DNA of 64,000 nucleotides from contig NC_089827.1 of assembly GCF_035046505.1 (NCBI RefSeq), positions 15,933,353 through 15,997,352 on the forward strand, in the 5' to 3' direction. Position numbers and translations under genes: made by a program. Source of the DNA: Tiliqua scincoides (taxonomy: Eukaryota; Chordata; Lepidosauria; Squamata; Scincidae). The notes beneath the pieces were generated by a model that was not told the DNA's origin, searched no databases, and was given only the letters and a program-made list of their open reading frames with translations. Positions 1 through 10,291 of the stretch are shown in pieces; within the stretch, counting starts at the first letter, position 1, and every line of letters starts with the position of its first letter.

Positions 1-208
1 GACACTTTGCCAACAGTCTGAGGCTAAGAGGCAAAGAAGGAAGGCCCACAGCCAGGGAGACAGACCAGGGACAGACTGCACTTGCTCCCAGTGTGGAAGG
101 GATTGTCACTCCCGGATTGGCCTTTTCAGCCACACTAGACGCTGTGCCAGAACCACCTTTCAGAGCGCGATACCATAGTCCTTCGAGACTGAAGGTTGCC
201 AATACAAA
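1..208 (+). mobile_element. 3' end of a non-LTR retrotransposon (LINE), ORF C-terminus plus 3' tail
   Basis: An open frame runs from base 2 to a TAG at 176-178 and is cut off by the window edge. Its end reads CSQCGRDCHSRIGLFSHTRR followed by Cys, giving a Cys-x2-Cys-x12-His-x4-Cys finger (codons from 83 to 145). A finger of this SRIGL type is, from memory, found at the C-terminus of several LINE polymerases; the clade is not recognised. The DNA after the finger (about 170-203) ends in GAGACTGAAGGTTGCCAA, the same 3' end carried by every 5S-derived SINE in this window. There is no poly-A tail. The 5' part lies outside the window. The finger reading is seen directly; assignment to a LINE is by analogy. 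Confidence 0.65.
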
Positions 209-364
209 TTTACTATTAATACTTACTGTTAATATAATAGTAAGAAAAAAGGTAAAATGTTAGTTCTTAGCTGCCACCTCTCCCTCTCCATCCCTGCCCT
301 CCTCACCCTGAATCACCACCAAACTTTCCCTTTGCTGCTCATGATATGCCATTTCTGCTGACTT
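209..364. other. Unassigned AT-rich spacer
   Basis: No repeat family, open frame or regulatory motif was recognised between the LINE tail and the following MITE. Confidence 0.3.
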
Positions 365-917
365 AGGGCCCGATCCTATACTGACCTAGCACCAGTGTTG
401 AGCCCTAGCGTAGCACCGGCGCTGGGTGTTGTAATGTGCTGTAAAGCATGTTTACAGCACTGGGAGAGTAGGGATCGCTGGTGCTTGGCTGGTGCTAGTC
501 AGGTGGTAGAGCCAGCACCAGTAGAAGGAGGACGCACTGCCATCGGGGGTAAGTGAAACCACTGAGCAGTGGTGGAGCCTTTGGGGGGCAGGGGAAGGGC
601 GGAATGAGGATGGGTCACGGAGAGTAACTGGGGCAGGAGGGAGATGGGACTGGTGGAACCCTGTTCGGCCTGATCCTGAGCTCCATTTTGGGCCAGAAGG
701 CCCGACACAGAGGCAGTCATGTCTGCATTGGCAAAATAGCCAGTGCGGATATGAGGACACCCATTGTCAGGACTACGGCTTTCCTCGGGGGGGGAAAGGA
801 CAAAAGTCCACTTCCTCTAAGGAGATTCCCGATAGTTTCCTGGTGCCTGTTGTATACAGTGGTAGCTGCTTTGGCGCCGCTGCTCCAGTGGGTGCTGGGA
901 AGCGTAGGATTGGGCTG
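365..917. mobile_element. MITE with GGCCC-AATCCTA type inverted ends
   Basis: The left end reads AGGGCCCGATCCTAT and the right end GTAGGATTGGGCT, an inverted pair shared with many short elements in this window. The inside is GC-rich with repeated AGCACCAG-type words and encodes no transposase. The two ends may belong to one element or to two adjacent relatives, since a further fragment with the same right end occurs at about 1038-1098. No clean target duplication was found. Confidence 0.45.
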
Positions 918-1203
918 CTCCCTGGGTCAGTACAGATGAGTCTCTGCAACAGGAGGGATGGTCAACTGATGACCCATTCCATTGGCGGCTCCAAATCGCC
1001 TGACAGCAGTGAGCATATGCAGCGCTGCTGCGACATTTATGGCCCTAGTCTAGCGCCGGTGACTTCTGCTGCCGTAAGAGTCGCATTGGATTGGGCCATC
1101 CATCTCATTGACTTTGTACTGGCAAGGGTGGAAATAATTTTTGATTGTAATGCCTTTTGTTTGGTTGGCTGTTTACTGAAATCGCATTATTTATTACCAT
1201 TGC

Positions 1204-1957
1204 GGCTGCAAAGAAGGCAAATGCCATTTTAGCCTGCATTAACAGAACCGTAGCTTCCAAGTCACGAGAAGTTGTGGTTCCGCTTTACTCTGCACTGGTG
1301 AGACCTCGCCTGGAGTATTGTGTCCCATTCTAGGCACGGTTGGCAACCTTCAGTCTCGAAAGCTATGGTATAAGCCTACAGCACCCAGTATTCCCAGGCG
1401 TTCTCCCATCCAAGTACTAACCAGGCCTAATCCTGCTTAGCTTCAAAGGACCCAGGAGAGAAACTCACTGGACTCTGTCCAGGGTGCACACTACTTTAAG
1501 AAAGATGCAGCCAAACTGGAGCAGGTCCAGAGGAGAGCGACAAGGATGATCTGGGGCCTGGAGGGCAAGCCCTTACAAGGAAAGGTTGAGGGAACTTGAC
1601 ATGTTCAGCCTGGAGAAGAGGGCTGAGAGGGGATTTGATAGCTGTCTTCAAATACCTAAAGGGCTGTCATATGGAAGATAGAAATAATTTATTCTCAACT
1701 ATCTCTGAAAGTAGAACTAGAACCAATGGGTACAAACGGCAAGAGAGATTTTGATTAGACATCAGGAAAAAATTCCTGACGGTCAGGGCGGTTTGGCAGT
1801 GGAACAGATTGCCGAGAGAGGTGGTGAACTCTCCCTCACCAGAGATATTAAAGCAGAGGCTGGACAAGCACCTGTTGGAGATGCTCTAAGAGGATTTCCT
1901 GCCTAAGGCAGGGGGTTGGACTAGATGACCTATTTGGCCCCTTCCAACTCTATGATT
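1204..1957 (+). mobile_element. CR1 LINE 3' fragment of the avian/reptilian type, interrupted by a SINE
   Basis: The DNA translates in pieces to CR1 ORF2 C-terminal motifs (codons for VRPRLEYC near 1300, then frame-broken sequence) and ends in the hallmark CR1 3' UTR: GGACTAGATGACC followed by CCTTCCAACTCTATGATT. Between about 1338 and 1484 a minus-strand 5S SINE splits it. Several in-frame stops and small gaps make it non-functional. It differs from the second CR1 family in this window, whose tail repeats TTATGTTC. Confidence 0.85.
1338..1484 (-). mobile_element. 5S-rRNA-derived SINE nested in CR1
   Basis: Read on the minus strand, this has the 5S rRNA core (AAGTACTTGG complement, GGGAGA-type C box) followed by the tail ending GGTTGCCAAC. 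The 5' part of the 5S head (after about 1446) is strongly diverged. CR1 sequence continues on both sides. A weak GCAC duplication may mark the insertion site. It is the most diverged of the six copies, so probably the oldest. Confidence 0.75.
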
Positions 1958-2040
1958 TGCTTTCTCTGAGAAGAATGAGTTTTTCCATTTTCATTGGAAA
2001 TCACTCCGATAACAGCATAGCTGTGTTTGGGTGAAAACTG

Positions 2041-2440
2041 CAGCTATAATAATAACAACAACAACAACAACAACAACAACTTTATTTTTACCCCGCCTTT
2101 CTCCCCAAAGGGACGCAAGGCGGCTTACAACAGATTAAAAAGCATAATTTAAAACAAATAAAAACATATTAACACATGTCATAAAAACAGCAATCAGATA
2201 AAAAAATAGGTAAAAAGAGCATAGAGCAGCAGCAAAAAAGTGATTCAAACAAATCAGCCCTGTAGCCCCTTTACTTAAACCCTGCTGCAGACACACAGGC
2301 AGTGATTGGCTGTTGTTAAAATTTGTATCCCGCCTATCCCATGCCAGAGTTTTTACTTGTAACCAACTGCCTTCATTTTTCATTTTGTAAAAGAAAACAA
2401 AACATAAAAACTCTAACAGTTTAAAACAACTAAAAACTGT
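2041..2440 (-). mobile_element. L2-type LINE or SINE 3' tail with (TTG)n end
   Basis: On the minus strand the sequence reads AGCCGCCTTGCG, then GGGGAGAAAGGCGGGGTAAA and ends in a TTG microsatellite (2048-2092 as AAC repeats on the plus strand). This is the typical end of reptilian L2 LINEs and of the SINEs that borrow it. Another piece, CCCGCCTATCCC near 2328, suggests more of the same element or a second copy. No coding frame remains. Confidence 0.5.
2048..2092. repeat. (AAC)n / (TTG)n microsatellite
   Basis: Uninterrupted AAC triplets after a short AAT run. It forms the 3' tail of the minus-strand L2-like element and so is probably a retroposition tail rather than an independent satellite. 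Confidence 0.8.
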
Positions 2441-2754
2441 GAAAAACCCTCATGATTGGCAACCTTAATTGTTCTTACAAACTGTGAGGTTTGGGGGCTA
2501 TGGGCTATTGTGGAAACTAATTCCATGTTGGTTCCAGTACACAGAAAATATTTCTGCCTTGTTTACCAATACTGCAGCTGCTTTGGTGACCCTGGCATCA
2601 GTACTTTTGGTGAAAAGACAGCTGCGAATGTGTTTTTTTCAGTGGTAATATTCTTGTTGCAGTCAAATTAACATTCCCCGAAAGCTGGCAAGTCACAGCT
2701 TTCTCAGCAAAGCAACGCCTGCTTTCCTACAAGCTAGTATGCTTGTAATGTACT

Positions 2755-3356
2755 TCAAAAGGCCCATCTAGTCCAGCTTCCTGTATCTCACAGTGGCCCA
2801 CCAGGGAGCACACAAGACCACAAGAGACCTGCATTCTGGTGCCCTCCCTTCCACCTGGCATTCCGAGGTGAACTACTTCTAATACCAGAAGGTTGCACAG
2901 ACCCATCGTGGCCTGCAACCTGTGATGGACTAGAAATCTGTCCAACCTCCTTTTAAAGGCATCTTCGCCAGACGCCATCACCACATCCTGTGGCAAGGAA
3001 TTCCACAGTTCCACTTTTACATGCTGGGCCAAGAAATATTTCCTTTTGTCTATTCTAACTCTCAGTTTTAGTGGATGTCCCCTGGATCTGGTGTTGTGTG
3101 AGAGGGAAAAGAACAGCTCTCTACCCACTTCATTGAGCCCCTGCATAATTTTGTATGTCTCAGTCATGTCCCTCCACAGGCACCTTTTTTCTAGACTGAA
3201 GAGCCCCAAACACTGTAGCCTTTCCTCATGAGGGAGGTACCTCAGCCCAGTAATCATTCTGGTTGCTCTCTTGTGCTCCAGTTCCACTATGTCCTTTTTG
3301 AGATGTGGTGACCAGAACCGTATGCAATACTCCAGATGTGGCCTTACCATCTCATT
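2755..3356 (-). mobile_element. Older CR1-type LINE 3' fragment (TTATGTTC-tail family)
   Basis: A 207-codon open stretch on the minus strand (2727-3350) includes VRPHLEYCIRFWSPHLKKDI, then LGLFSLEK, TRSRGHPLKL and WNSLPQDVV, the conserved C-terminal part of CR1 ORF2 after the polymerase domain. The 3' UTR follows, including the GAGATACAGGAAGCTGGACT segment at about 2775-2795. Relative to the young copies it has lost residues inside RVRTDKRKYF and carries indels, so it is an older copy. The endonuclease and polymerase domains are absent. Confidence 0.85.
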
Positions 3357-3589
3357 CTGTGCTCTTTTGAGAGCTTTCCAGACCTACTTTCACCTTGACC
3401 CATTGTAATGCTGTCTTTATATGAGTAAAGAGAGTAATGTTATGAGGGCCGGAACGGAGGTCATTAAGCAGGAATGGACATCATTATGAAGGTGATCACC
3501 AGAAATAAGCACATTTTTCTCACTTAGAAACTCATTAGCTGCAGATGACAGAAGAGGAAATATGTAAACCTTGATCATATTTTTTAAGA

Positions 3590-3790
3590 CAGCCATTTTC
3601 AGCCACTGTGCTGTGGCACACTGGTGTGCTGTGGGAGTTTGTGGGAGGTCATTTATTTGTAGGGCCATTGGGGGATGTGAGCCCCTCCCACAAACAGCAA
3701 GATGTCAATTATCAAAAAACTGATGGTGTGCCCTGACAATTTTAGTAACTTGTCAGTGTGCTATGAGATGAAAAAGGTTGAAAATCACTG
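3590..3790. mobile_element. hAT MITE with exact 8-bp target duplication
   Basis: Ends are CAGCCATTTTCAGCC and TTGAAAATCACTG, an inverted pair, flanked on both sides by TTTTAAGA (3582-3589 and 3791-3798). An 8-bp duplication and CAGTG-type ends are diagnostic of hAT elements. Length 201 bp, no coding capacity. Two relatives lie at 44459-44686 and about 48875-49065. Confidence 0.85.
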
Positions 3791-3799
3791 TTTTAAGAT

Positions 3800-4060
3800 A
3801 TAGGAGAGCTCAGTGATCTCGCGGGCCACCCTTTCAGCAGTGCCACTTCTTGTCGAGGCATCAGTCACAGCTCAGCAGCTGATGGTGGGTGCTGGGGAAG
3901 TCCAGTTATCACAAGGGCTGGATAGAGAGCTTCTGTGGGCCATATGTGGCACACAGGCCTTATGTTTGACACCTGTGGTTGAGGAGCACTGCAAGATGCT
4001 GATTTCGCCTGAGTATTTCAGCTAGTCTGGCAATTATCCATTGCTGCCATGGTGATGGGG
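3800..4060. mobile_element. Fragment of a hAT MITE (right end only)
   Basis: The words GGCACACAGGCC and TTATGTTTGACACCTG near 3951-3974 resemble the right end of hAT elements of the CAGGGGTGTCAAAC group. No matching left end was found, so the extent is a guess. Confidence 0.35.
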
Positions 4061-4086
4061 GAGAGAGAGAGAGAGAGAGTGAGAGT
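4061..4086. repeat. (GA)n microsatellite
   Basis: A run of GAGAGA dinucleotides followed by a short GT-rich stretch. Confidence 0.8.
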
Positions 4087-4792
4087 GTGTATGCCATGTT
4101 CATATCTGCTGACCAACCTGATTTAAAAGCCCATATACATCATTTCATTCACCTGTCTTACTCCTTGATGGCTCTGCAGTTAGGACACCCCCCTGCATAA
4201 AATGTGTGGGCATCTCAGACAAAACTTGAGGGAGACTCTCTTGTATCGATCTCTGATGTTGCTGGTCTTAGGGAGATAAGATTTCTAATATGACCACGGA
4301 ATGTTTCTTTGCCAAAGATTAGAACAGCTTTGATGCCAAGAAAAGATTAGCGTGCTGATGAGTTTAGAAAAGGTCTGCTTTGCAGGATTAAGAAAAAAAG
4401 CAGCAATACACATTGGTTTGGGTGCTGACTGCCAGTCCTGAAAGCTCTTGTCAGAAAGCGATGAAGTGAGAACCCAGGATCAGAGGAAGCCTAGCTCTAA
4501 ATGTGAATGCCTTCAAAGCTGTTTATATTTTACTTTCATGAAGCAGTTGGGGGGAGGAGGAGTGGTAGTTTGGTGCTCAAATAAAAGGTCATTGCCTACA
4601 TTCCAGCTGTTAAATCCGTGGCATTATCCCTTCCTCAGAACCTATTGTTGGGTCGCTAGCCAGCCAATTCTAAGGGCCAATACATGTGGTGAAAACTGGT
4701 ATCCATCTAAAATGGAATGGATGGGGGAAAACAGCATGATGTGTGTAATGGGCTATTAAAAAAGTATTGAGACTCCCTGTTTAACCTGTTTG

Positions 4793-4870
4793 AGGCCGCA
4801 ATCCTATACATGCTTACTTTCCTTGGAGTAACTCCCACTTAACGTAGTAGGGCTTGCTTCTGAGTAGATA
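4793..4870. mobile_element. Short palindromic MITE (GGGAGTAAG family)
   Basis: Contains GCAATCCTATACATGC on the left, then GGAGTAACTCCCAC and GCTTCTGAGTAGATATGC. The family is an about 85-bp palindrome built from CAATCCTA ends and GGGAGTAAG / CTTACTTCTGAGTAG arms. Further copies here: 7010-7098, 22244-22324, 48764-48846, 55610-55793 and 61658-61712. Confidence 0.65.
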
Positions 4871-6365
4871 TGCAAAAGATTTTGCTGTATTTCTCTTGTT
4901 TCAAAGTGCAATCGTGGGAGGCCCTGATCTCAATCAGGAATACAGAACGCAGGAAGGGGGAAGAGTTTGTCTTTTCACTTTCCTTGGTATTAAGTCCTCC
5001 CTTGGTATCTGTGCGGAATCCGTTTCTGAATTCCTGTGGATACCAAAACCCAAGGATAATGGAATCCACGGTAGAGCTTTAAGGACCTCCTGGATGCAAT
5101 CAGAAGCGATGACAGGTAGTGGGGCAGGTGAATGCTGGGTCACATCACTAAGCTGCTCAATCCTTGAGGCTGTTCAATAGGGCTGCCTCCTTACTCGCGG
5201 TTTTGCAAGCAAATGAATGAAGGAAGGAACAAATACATATAATGTTGCTTGTAAATAAATAAATAAAAATACCTCTTTCTATATCACCTTCTTTGAAGTT
5301 TTGCAAAGCTAAGTGGGTTTTGGTCAAGTGTCATTTTTAAAAAAGTGGGTCTCCGTGTTAAAAAGTTTGAGAACCACTGCATTAAATAGAACGTGTGGTC
5401 GGGCCCAGTTGCTTCCCAAGTTTGTGGTTCAAATAACTGGGGCGCCTCTTGATTGTACAGCCAATGACTATTACCATATGCGGAAGATCTTCTCTAGGGC
5501 ACCCCACCTCCAGCTACAGGCACTGAACTTGGAGGCGACATTTGGTCTGCCAAAGCCCCCCCTTTAGCACCTTGTTTCATCACCACCAACCCCTAAAAAG
5601 GGACCAAGGAAGCTGAATTGTTCTGCCACACCAAGCCAGGCAGCTTCTAAGGTGGACATCTCAATTCAAGCCTGAGGATTTTTCAGCCTGCAGCCCCAAG
5701 CCGGGCAGTACTGGAGGCAGTTTTGGTTCACCCCTACTCTTGCTTGCCTAAGGGCAGGCATCAGATCCCTATTCTTCTTCCTGCCCCTGCACTATAACTG
5801 CTAGTCATGGCCTACCTGATGAATACCCACCCTCTACACTCTGGGGTAGATAAAAAAAAACTCCTGTGTCAATCTAAAGTAGAGCAAAACATCCTACCTG
5901 GTCTCCTAGCCAGCTCATCTCAGACTAGGTCACAATGAGTGGGCGGGTTGAGTTCTTCAGTTGCTGGAAACACAAGAGTGCAGGGAGGCCCTTGATTCAC
6001 ATAGCAGCACCCCACAGACTCCCCTTGCACCAGCACAACCAATTGTTGTCCAGAATGCCCCACACCTGGACCAGTCACCTGTGCAGGGGATGAATCCTGT
6101 TAAAGTCCTCCGAACATATGCATGGAAGGTTGAGTAACCTATTGGGGGTCATTGAATTGCAAACAAAGCTTGTGGTCTAAAAAAGGGCACATTACTTTAT
6201 CACCATGTCTGACCTGCGCATAGATCTATTCAGCCTGCATTCTTCATACGCCAGTTTGTTTGGATGAATTAACCCTGAATGTCACAATAGAGCAAAGGTT
6301 GCCACACTCACGGAAAACCAGTCCCCGTTTGGACTGGAGCTTACCGTTCCACCTCTGCACCATGT
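4871..6365. other. Region without recognised genes; hAT and Tigger scraps
   Basis: Around 4990-5075 the words TTGGTATCTGTGCGGAATCC and GTGGATACCAAAACCC recall Tigger-type MITE ends. At 5340-5379 AGTTTGAGAACCACTG is a hAT-type right end. The remainder (5480-6365) shows no recognisable repeat. The open frames here are short, overlap on both strands and match nothing known. Confidence 0.3.
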
Positions 6366-6507
6366 ACATTCCCAGTAGATCTGGGAGAAGGGATGCTCTG
6401 GGCAGTTACATCTGTTGCCTGGCATCCCAGAAGGCTGTGCAATGGGGCATCCATGCAGGCATAACTGCCCAGAGCATCCCTGTGTCGAGATCTACTGAGA
6501 ATACAGG
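6366..6507. repeat. Imperfect long inverted repeat (fold-back)
   Basis: Left arm about 6366-6415 (CCCAGTAGATCTGGGAGAAG, then GGGATGCTCTGGGCAGTTA) pairs with right arm about 6450-6507 (TAACTGCCCAGAGCATCCC, then GAGATCTACTGAGAAT). The arms are about 50 bp with a central loop of about 35-45 bp. It ends where the Tigger-like element begins. It is probably a MITE, but no target duplication was seen. Confidence 0.6.
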
Positions 6508-7330
6508 TGCAACCTATTTATCCACAGATTTTTTAATCTTTGGATTTGTCTCAATGCGAAAGGGGTGGGGGAACTGAAAGTCACACACACACCTTTGCCT
6601 CGTGCTGGCATCTCGCTCCTTTTCCAGGCAGCCCAAAACACTGCAAAAAGGCTCTGCCTCGCCCAGGCAGGGAAATAACTCTGGAGCCATGGAAGAGGTT
6701 CCCCTTGTGAAGGAACAGTAACACTCCTGGAGCCCCTGAGCCAGCCAAGGCTGAAGAGGTGAAGGGAGGGGTGTGTGGAAAAACCTCTGTAGCCAGAGCA
6801 CGTGCAGCAAAGTGGAGCGCTCTTGCTCTCTCTCACACACAGGGGCAGGTGCGGTAGCAACAGAGGGGATTGCTTTAAAAATCCCAGGGAGTGTTTGCCA
6901 AATTCCCCCCCCCCAGATGGTGCAGGCTCTCCGTGCTCCAGCCTACAGAAACAAAACAGCCCAGCAAGCAAGCCTTCCCAGCAAGCAAAGCATGAGATTT
7001 AGGTTACAATCCCCTCCACACTTTCCTGGGAGTAAGCCCCATTGACTACAATGGGGCTTACTTCTGAGTAGAAATGCATAGGACTGGACTCTTAAAAGCT
7101 CAGCATCCCACCTGTAAAAGAAGTGGGACAGCTGGCAACGGGAGGGCTGACTATGAAGGGGGAAGTGAAGGAGAGGAGGGGATTGATAACAGCTGCCTTA
7201 GTTTCCTTCCAGCCCCAAGTGTCAGGCTGCAGCGTATTTGCGTAACTCTATGGAATTTAGCACAACAAGTTTTTTGTTAATCGTGTTGAGTCATGGAACG
7301 GAACTAATGCGGATAAATAGCCTCCACTTG
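6504..7330. mobile_element. Tigger/pogo-like non-autonomous DNA transposon
   Basis: Left end CAGGTGCAACCTATTTATCC and right end GGATAAATAGCCTCCACTTG form inverted termini, with TA on each side (6502-6503 and 7331-7332), as in Tc1/mariner-Tigger elements. GATTTGTCTCAATGCG just inside is typical of this group. A palindromic MITE (7010-7098) sits inside. The two opposing frames at 6492-6971 show no transposase motif. Confidence 0.6.
7010..7098. mobile_element. Palindromic MITE (GGGAGTAAG family) nested in Tigger-like element
   Basis: Arms CTGGGAGTAAGCCCCATTG and CAATGGGGCTTACTTCTGAG meet around 7047, and the outer ends CACACTTTCC and GCATAGGACTGGACT match the family. This is the best preserved copy in the window. 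Confidence 0.75.
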
Positions 7331-7332
7331 TA

Positions 7333-8236
7333 CATGTGGTGTGGTGGTGGAATGGTAAGCTTCGCTCACGGAGCGGAGGGCTGTCTCCAAACACTGGACC
7401 TGACCCATGGGCCGGGATTTGGAAAGCCCTGTGATAGAGCATTAGTAGGGAAAAAAGTCAAGTTACAGAACACCAAGTGACAAGGAATTAATCAGAAAAT
7501 CACAACTGTGAAGTAACCACATTTCTTGTATCCCTGATGTGTACAACAGAGAGCCTGAAGAATGCTTACCAACCATTGGAGTGGATCTCAAATGAACTAT
7601 ATTCATAGTTTTGTATATTCTAACACCTTTTGCAGCTATTGAACACGTACCATTTTACAGTTTATAATATATACAGTGACATGTTATTTCTCATGGCCTA
7701 TATTACGTGAGAATGAAATACAAAATCTTGTGTATGCCATGGAAAAAAGAATAAATGTTATATACAGTGGATTCTTGTGCAACTTATATGTTTATTACAT
7801 TTATCCTGGAATTGCTGGTATCTGCGTTCATATTAGAATACGGTTTCTTTGCAGTTTCCTGATAGATTCTTACTAGGGCTACCGGTTAGACATATCTGGA
7901 GAAGTAAGCACGGGGGCTGCCTTGTAGGATTATGCCTATATACAGGGGCAGTCCAAGGTGATTAACCACCTGGTCCCAAACCTACACCAATGTTGCTCCC
8001 AGCCAACTGCTGCACATAGCCCCCCATATGCATGGATGGCGGCAATTCAACCCCCACCTCCTTGAGTTGCCTCTTTCTTAGATGATCTCCTTAAAGAAAA
8101 CAGGATGTGTGGGGCATGTTGGGAGTGTGTCCATGTCCTGTGCCTTTGTTTATAGTGACCACACAAGGAAGAGGGATGAGCTGGCCTTGCCCATACATTT
8201 CAAATAAGATCAGCATTCTAGCATAAAAATTCAAAT
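7333..8236. other. Unassigned stretch with a hAT right end
   Basis: GGGATTTGGAAAGCCCTG ending near 7432 resembles a hAT right terminus; its left partner was not found. From about 7480 to 7880 the sequence is AT-rich with no recognised feature. Confidence 0.3.
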
Positions 8237-8390
8237 GGTTGGCAACCTTCAGTCTCGAAAGACTATGGTATAAGCCTACAGCACCCGGTATTCTCTGGCG
8301 GTCTCCCATCCAAGTACTAACCAGGCCTGACCCTGCTTAGCTTCTGAGATCAGACGAGATCGGGCATGTGCAGGGTAACAATTGCTGCCA
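8237..8390 (-). mobile_element. 5S-rRNA-derived SINE
   Basis: On the minus strand: a short non-5S head (GGCAGCAATTGTTACCCTGC), then 5S rRNA from CCCGATCTCGTCTGATCTC through GGGTGCTGTAGGC, then the tail ending GGTTGCCAACC. The 5S internal promoter (A box, intermediate element, C box) is largely kept, with the family-wide G-to-A change in GGTCAGGCC. The true 5S first 15-20 bases are replaced. No duplication was found. Confidence 0.85.
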
Positions 8391-8397
8391 ATACAAC

Positions 8398-8640
8398 CCT
8401 GAACCAGATGGAACATTATCTTTTTTTTTTTTTTTGCTTTATTTAGGTGCTTGAGATATATGTTTTTGATCCAGTAAGACCAAGGTTCATATTTCTGGTC
8501 AGTCACATAGCTTACTGATGACCTTGGACAAGTCATACCTCGCAGGGTTGTTGTGAGGATAAAAGGGGAGACCATACATGCTGCCCTGTGTTCCTGGGAG
8601 AAATGGCAGGAAAGCAAATATGTATACTGATGATGATGAC
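8398..8640 (+). mobile_element. tRNA/CORE-type SINE with L2-like end (MIR-like)
   Basis: After a T-rich stretch comes GACCTTGGACAAGTCA, then GGGTTGTTGTGAGGATAAAA and GGCAGGAAAGCAAATATGTA. These words match the central body and end of MIR-like reptilian SINEs, whose usual form is TGACCTTGGGCCAGTCAC then CAGGGTTGTTGTGAGGATAA. The tRNA-like head is missing or degraded. Another copy, at 53322-53735, retains the head. Confidence 0.6.
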
Positions 8641-9618
8641 AGACTATACCTAGTCTGGTGAAATATCAAAGGAAGGTTGAAACATTTGCTTGGATTTGTT
8701 TTTTGGTCTCAAGATGGGGGGACGGGACTGACATTGGACATTGTACCGCACAGTAGTTAGGAGAACTACAGGGCATATAATGTGGATGATATGAGAAGTT
8801 ATCTTACGACCCAATCCTGTACCAGGGCAGTGCCGCTCTTGCGCATGCTGGCCAGGCAATGGCCATCATGAAAGAGCCATAAAACACAGATGGTTGCAAG
8901 TGTTGGATTAGTCTTGGCAGCTGTTCACAGAAACCCTGGATGATCTGAGGGGAGTGCACGGTGGTGCGTTTTAGACGGTAAACACATATGTTTGGAGACA
9001 ATCTGTAGGTGGATAAACAAAATAGCAGCACAAGATAATCTTTGCCTGCTTGATAGTTCTATTCTTGTTGGGGTTTGAAGAGGCAGTGGGTGGATAAGAA
9101 GCACCCGTGACTCAGTTGCTGTGCATAGTTTCTGAAACCATTGGGGAAGCCAGTGGCTACAAAATATCTGCATTGTGCAGCATTTGACTCTTTGCTATAG
9201 CCCTCAATAAAGAAAATGGAAGCCAATGATACTTTTGTCACTGGTTTCGTTAAGTTCTTACTGAGGAATTCCCCAGAACAGACTTTATGTAAGCAAATAG
9301 ATTTTTGCATGAGTGTAAACGGACTAAGTGAGCGGCTTACTTTTAGTGCTGTCTTCTGTGGTGGTGTTGATTTTATTCATACATTTTATTCTTTTAAACC
9401 CAAATATTCTATTGGTCCATAGAGCTTCAGTGGCCTCTTCCACACACATAACAAACCACGGGTCCTCTTCACATGGTGGAGAAGTTTGAGCCCATTCATC
9501 CACCTGCACAAAATTTAACATGTGATACAGGTGATCCAATTTTGAGGTGGGAAACTTGCTCAGATTGGGTCTGTTGTGAGCAGGCCTTGGTGTAGAACAC
9601 CTTGGGTACTAGACAGCT
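8641..9618. other. Unassigned stretch
   Basis: ACCCAATCCTGTACC at about 8809-8824 resembles the CAATCCT-type MITE end, but no partner was identified. The overlapping minus-strand frames at 8925-9310 show no known motif. Confidence 0.25.
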
Positions 9619-9700
9619 GGTGGGCCATTGTGAGATACAGGAAGCTGGACTAGATGGGGCCTGGGTCTGATCCAGATGGGCTGTTCTTATAGTCTTACCT
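9619..9700 (+). mobile_element. CR1 3'-UTR tail (TTATGTTC family)
   Basis: Contains GAGATACAGGAAGCTGGACT then AGATGGGGCC and GGGCTGTTCTTATAGTCTTA. It is a diverged copy of the last ~80 bases of the second CR1 family; nothing coding remains. Confidence 0.75.
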
Positions 9701-10156
9701 GCCTCACACATTATTTTATGTGCATGTTGAAGAGGAAGGGTGTGGACCCTGTGCTGGCCAGGGCCATGACTGCAAAATGCCACCCTCCAAGCTGAAAAAT
9801 AAAACTGGAAGTTTTTAGGCCTTCTGAGGGCCGGTGAGGTCACATGTGGCCTCCCCAGCCCCGAGTAGGCCTTCTGTGGCCCCTGGCCTGAAAAGGCCAC
9901 TTCTGGTTTTCACCTTCCAGTGGGCTGAGGAAGCTGCACATTGCCTTCATGGCACTCTGAAGGCCTTCTAAGGCTCTTTAAAAGGACTAATTTTTTTAAA
10001 AAAAATGGATGGTGGGGGAGGGGTCACACTGCCGCCACCTGCTGGGTGGTGCCCGAGGGCATTTGCCCCTCTGACCCCCAAGGTGTGCCATTATGTGAGC
10101 CTGATTGCCCAACACGCTAGCCTAATGAGGATATGAACCAAGCCAATGTGTCCCAT
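9701..10156. other. Unassigned GC-rich stretch, possibly an old hAT MITE
   Basis: GGCCTTCTGAGGGCC and GGCCTTCTGTGGCCCC words around 9815-9890 are internally repetitive and palindromic. No bounded element could be defined. Confidence 0.25.
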
Positions 10157-10168
10157 CATCTCTCAACA

Positions 10169-10291
10169 ATCTCGTCTGATCTTGGAAGCTAAGCAGGGTC
10201 AGGTCTGGTTAGTACTTGGATGGGAGACCGCCTGGGAATACTGGGTGCTGTAGGCTTATACCATAGTCTTTCGAGACTGAAGGTTGCCAGC
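10169..10291 (+). mobile_element. 5S-rRNA-derived SINE with 12-bp target duplication
   Basis: Starts within 5S rRNA (ATCTCGTCTGATCTTGG), continues through GGATGGGAGACCGCCTGGG and GGGTGCTGTAGGC, and ends in the shared tail GAGACTGAAGGTTGCCAG. It is flanked by CATCTCTCAACA at 10157-10168 and 10292-10303, an exact 12-bp duplication. That marks it as a true retroposition product and fixes the 3' end of the family at GGTTGCCA(A/G)(C), with no A-tail. It is 5'-truncated relative to the other copies. Confidence 0.95.

Noticed and set aside
6492-6971. 159-codon minus-strand frame as a transposase
   Set aside because: No DDE or DNA-binding motif; it is low-complexity and overlapped by plus frames of similar length.
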